A stretch of DNA of 64,000 nt from Chitinophaga caseinilytica (GTDB taxonomy: Bacteria > Bacteroidota > Bacteroidia > Chitinophagales > Chitinophagaceae), in the NCBI RefSeq assembly GCF_038396765.1, contig NZ_CP150096.1:2525001-2589000 (forward strand), read 5' to 3'. The position numbers and the translations under genes were made by a program. A model generated the notes under the pieces. That model was not told the origin of the DNA, made no database searches, and worked only from the letters and a program-made list of their open reading frames with translations. Positions within the stretch are counted from its first letter, which is position 1. Each line of letters begins with the position of its first letter. Below, one piece after another: positions 63,186 to 64,000 of this stretch.

Positions 63186-64000
63186 TTTTTCGAGGCAATG
63201 TGGCGGATGATCTTGTCTGCATGTTCACGGGAATTCTCGATGAACCAGACATGCGTGTTCATGCCCCCGCAAACCACACCGGCCAGGTAAATACCCGGCA
63301 TATTCGTTTCCATCGTGTCTTCATTATAGACCGGCTCCCGCACGCCATCGGCCGACAGCTGCACGCCCACGTTTTCCAGGAACGGAAAATCAGGCTGGTA
63401 GCCCGTTGCGGCGATCACGAAATCGTTGGGGATGGTAACGACGCCCTCCGGCGTGAGGATGTCTGCTTCCTGTTCGCGCACGCCCACGAGCGAGGAATGG
63501 AAGAATGCCTGGATACTGCCCTCTTTGATGCGGTTCTCGATGTCGGGTTTCACCCAATATTTCACCCGTTTGCCGATTCCTTCCTCCCTGACCACCATCG
63601 TCACTTCGGCCCCTTTGCGGTAGGTTTCCAGAGCCGCGTCCACGGCGGAGTTGTTGGCGCCGATGACGATCACTTTCCGCGTGGCGTAATAGTGCGGGTC
63701 TTTGTAGTAGTGCGTTACTTTGGGAAGGTCTTCCCCCGGAATGCGGAGCAGGTTGGGGATGTCGTAAAAGCCGGTGGCGATAACGATGTTGTCTGCCCCG
63801 TACACGGCTTTATCGGTGATGACGGTGTAGCCTTTTTCAGCGGGTTTTACCGTTTCCACTTTTTCGAAGAGATGGATGTTGACGTGCTTGCTCACGGCCA
63901 CGCGGCGGTAATATTCGAGGGCTTCCGGGCGGGTGGGTTTCGCGTTGTTGGACACGAAGGGGATGCCGCCGATCTCGAGCCTTTCGCTGGTCGAGAAAAA
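63182..64000 (-). CDS. YpdA-like pyridine nucleotide-disulfide oxidoreductase (N-terminus beyond window)
   Basis: The frame is open to the window edge, so the N-terminal FAD-binding segment is missing. The visible 272 residues include the NADPH-binding motif VIVIGANNSAVDAALETY, FVIAATGYQPDFPFLENVG and the C-terminal GIYLAGVVCGGMNTHVWFIENSREHA. They match the YpdA family, flavin reductases of low-molecular-weight disulfides (bacillithiol disulfide in Firmicutes). There is no CxxC active site in this part, as expected for YpdA and unlike thioredoxin reductase. Confidence 0.85.
   Translation of the reverse strand, partial: FFSTSERLEIGGIPFVSNNAKPTRPEALEYYRRVAVSKHVNIHLFEKVETVKPAEKGYTVITDKAVYGADNIVIATGFYDIPNLLRIPGEDLPKVTHYYKDPHYYATRKVIVIGANNSAVDAALETYRKGAEVTMVVREEGIGKRVKYWVKPDIENRIKEGSIQAFFHSSLVGVREQEADILTPEGVVTIPNDFVIAATGYQPDFPFLENVGVQLSADGVREPVYNEDTMETNMPGIYLAGVVCGGMNTHVWFIENSREHADKIIRHIASKN

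Noticed and set aside
63182..64000. Thioredoxin reductase
   Set aside because: The visible part has no CxxC active site and matches the YpdA-type C-terminus better.

Overview
The window is a chromosomal segment of a GC-rich member of the Bacteroidota, most likely a Chitinophaga-like member of the Chitinophagaceae. The evidence is a SusC/SusD pair, putative porins, a type IX secretion sorting domain on two large metallopeptidases, a fused CcoN/CcoO oxidase subunit, LytS/LytTR kinase and regulator pairs, an HYC_CC_PP family protein and repeated TAnnTTTG promoter elements. The family assignment is an inference from protein content. I saw no phage, insertion sequence, CRISPR array or rRNA.

Positions 1-3476 (+) look like a metal-handling locus: the end of a porin, an HYC_CC_PP protein, a periplasmic HMA-domain protein, an outer-membrane protein and an HMA-AraC fusion regulator. 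Positions 3478-14209 (-) hold a ten-gene cbb3 oxidase operon. In transcription order it encodes a short CcoP-like cytochrome, the copper ATPase CcoI, CcoS, fused CcoNO, CcoQ, CcoP, CcoG, FixH/CcoH, a SafE-type membrane protein and HemN. CcoS (10804-10956) and CcoQ (8480-8656) are too short for ordinary ORF cut-offs but are clearly present. Divergent from this operon are a 22-codon Cys-Cys peptide ORF and a His/Met-rich outer-membrane protein.

Positions 16008-24106 carry an L,D-transpeptidase lipoprotein, an orphan TonB-dependent receptor followed by a LytS/LytTR pair, a TlpA-like thioredoxin and an AraC regulator. Positions 24374-31500 are a SusC/SusD/DUF5000/DUF4998 uptake operon with no glycoside hydrolase. 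Next come two NADP-isocitrate dehydrogenases of different families side by side (31624-34282), an FNR-like reductase, a LiaF-like membrane protein, a second kinase/LytTR pair, a thioesterase, an Nramp-Usp manganese transporter with its DtxR-type regulator and a palindromic operator, a frameshifted lipoprotein, the N-degron pair aat-clpS (TAAATG junction) and a CPA2 antiporter.

Positions 45489-51870 encode two tandem-duplicated, roughly 1010-residue M60 metallopeptidases that carry discoidin-like domains and T9SS tails. After a small cupin gene there is an uncharacterised array of five degenerate repeats of about 112 bp (52551-53112), then tRNA-Val(UAC). A second identical tRNA-Val lies 3.5 kb on. 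Between the tRNAs are a decayed membrane-protein gene, an orphan HmuY lipoprotein, a small membrane protein and a GEIHG-motif protein. The window ends with the housekeeping genes mtaB, plsC, priA, an NAD(P)-binding protein, murB and a truncated ypdA.
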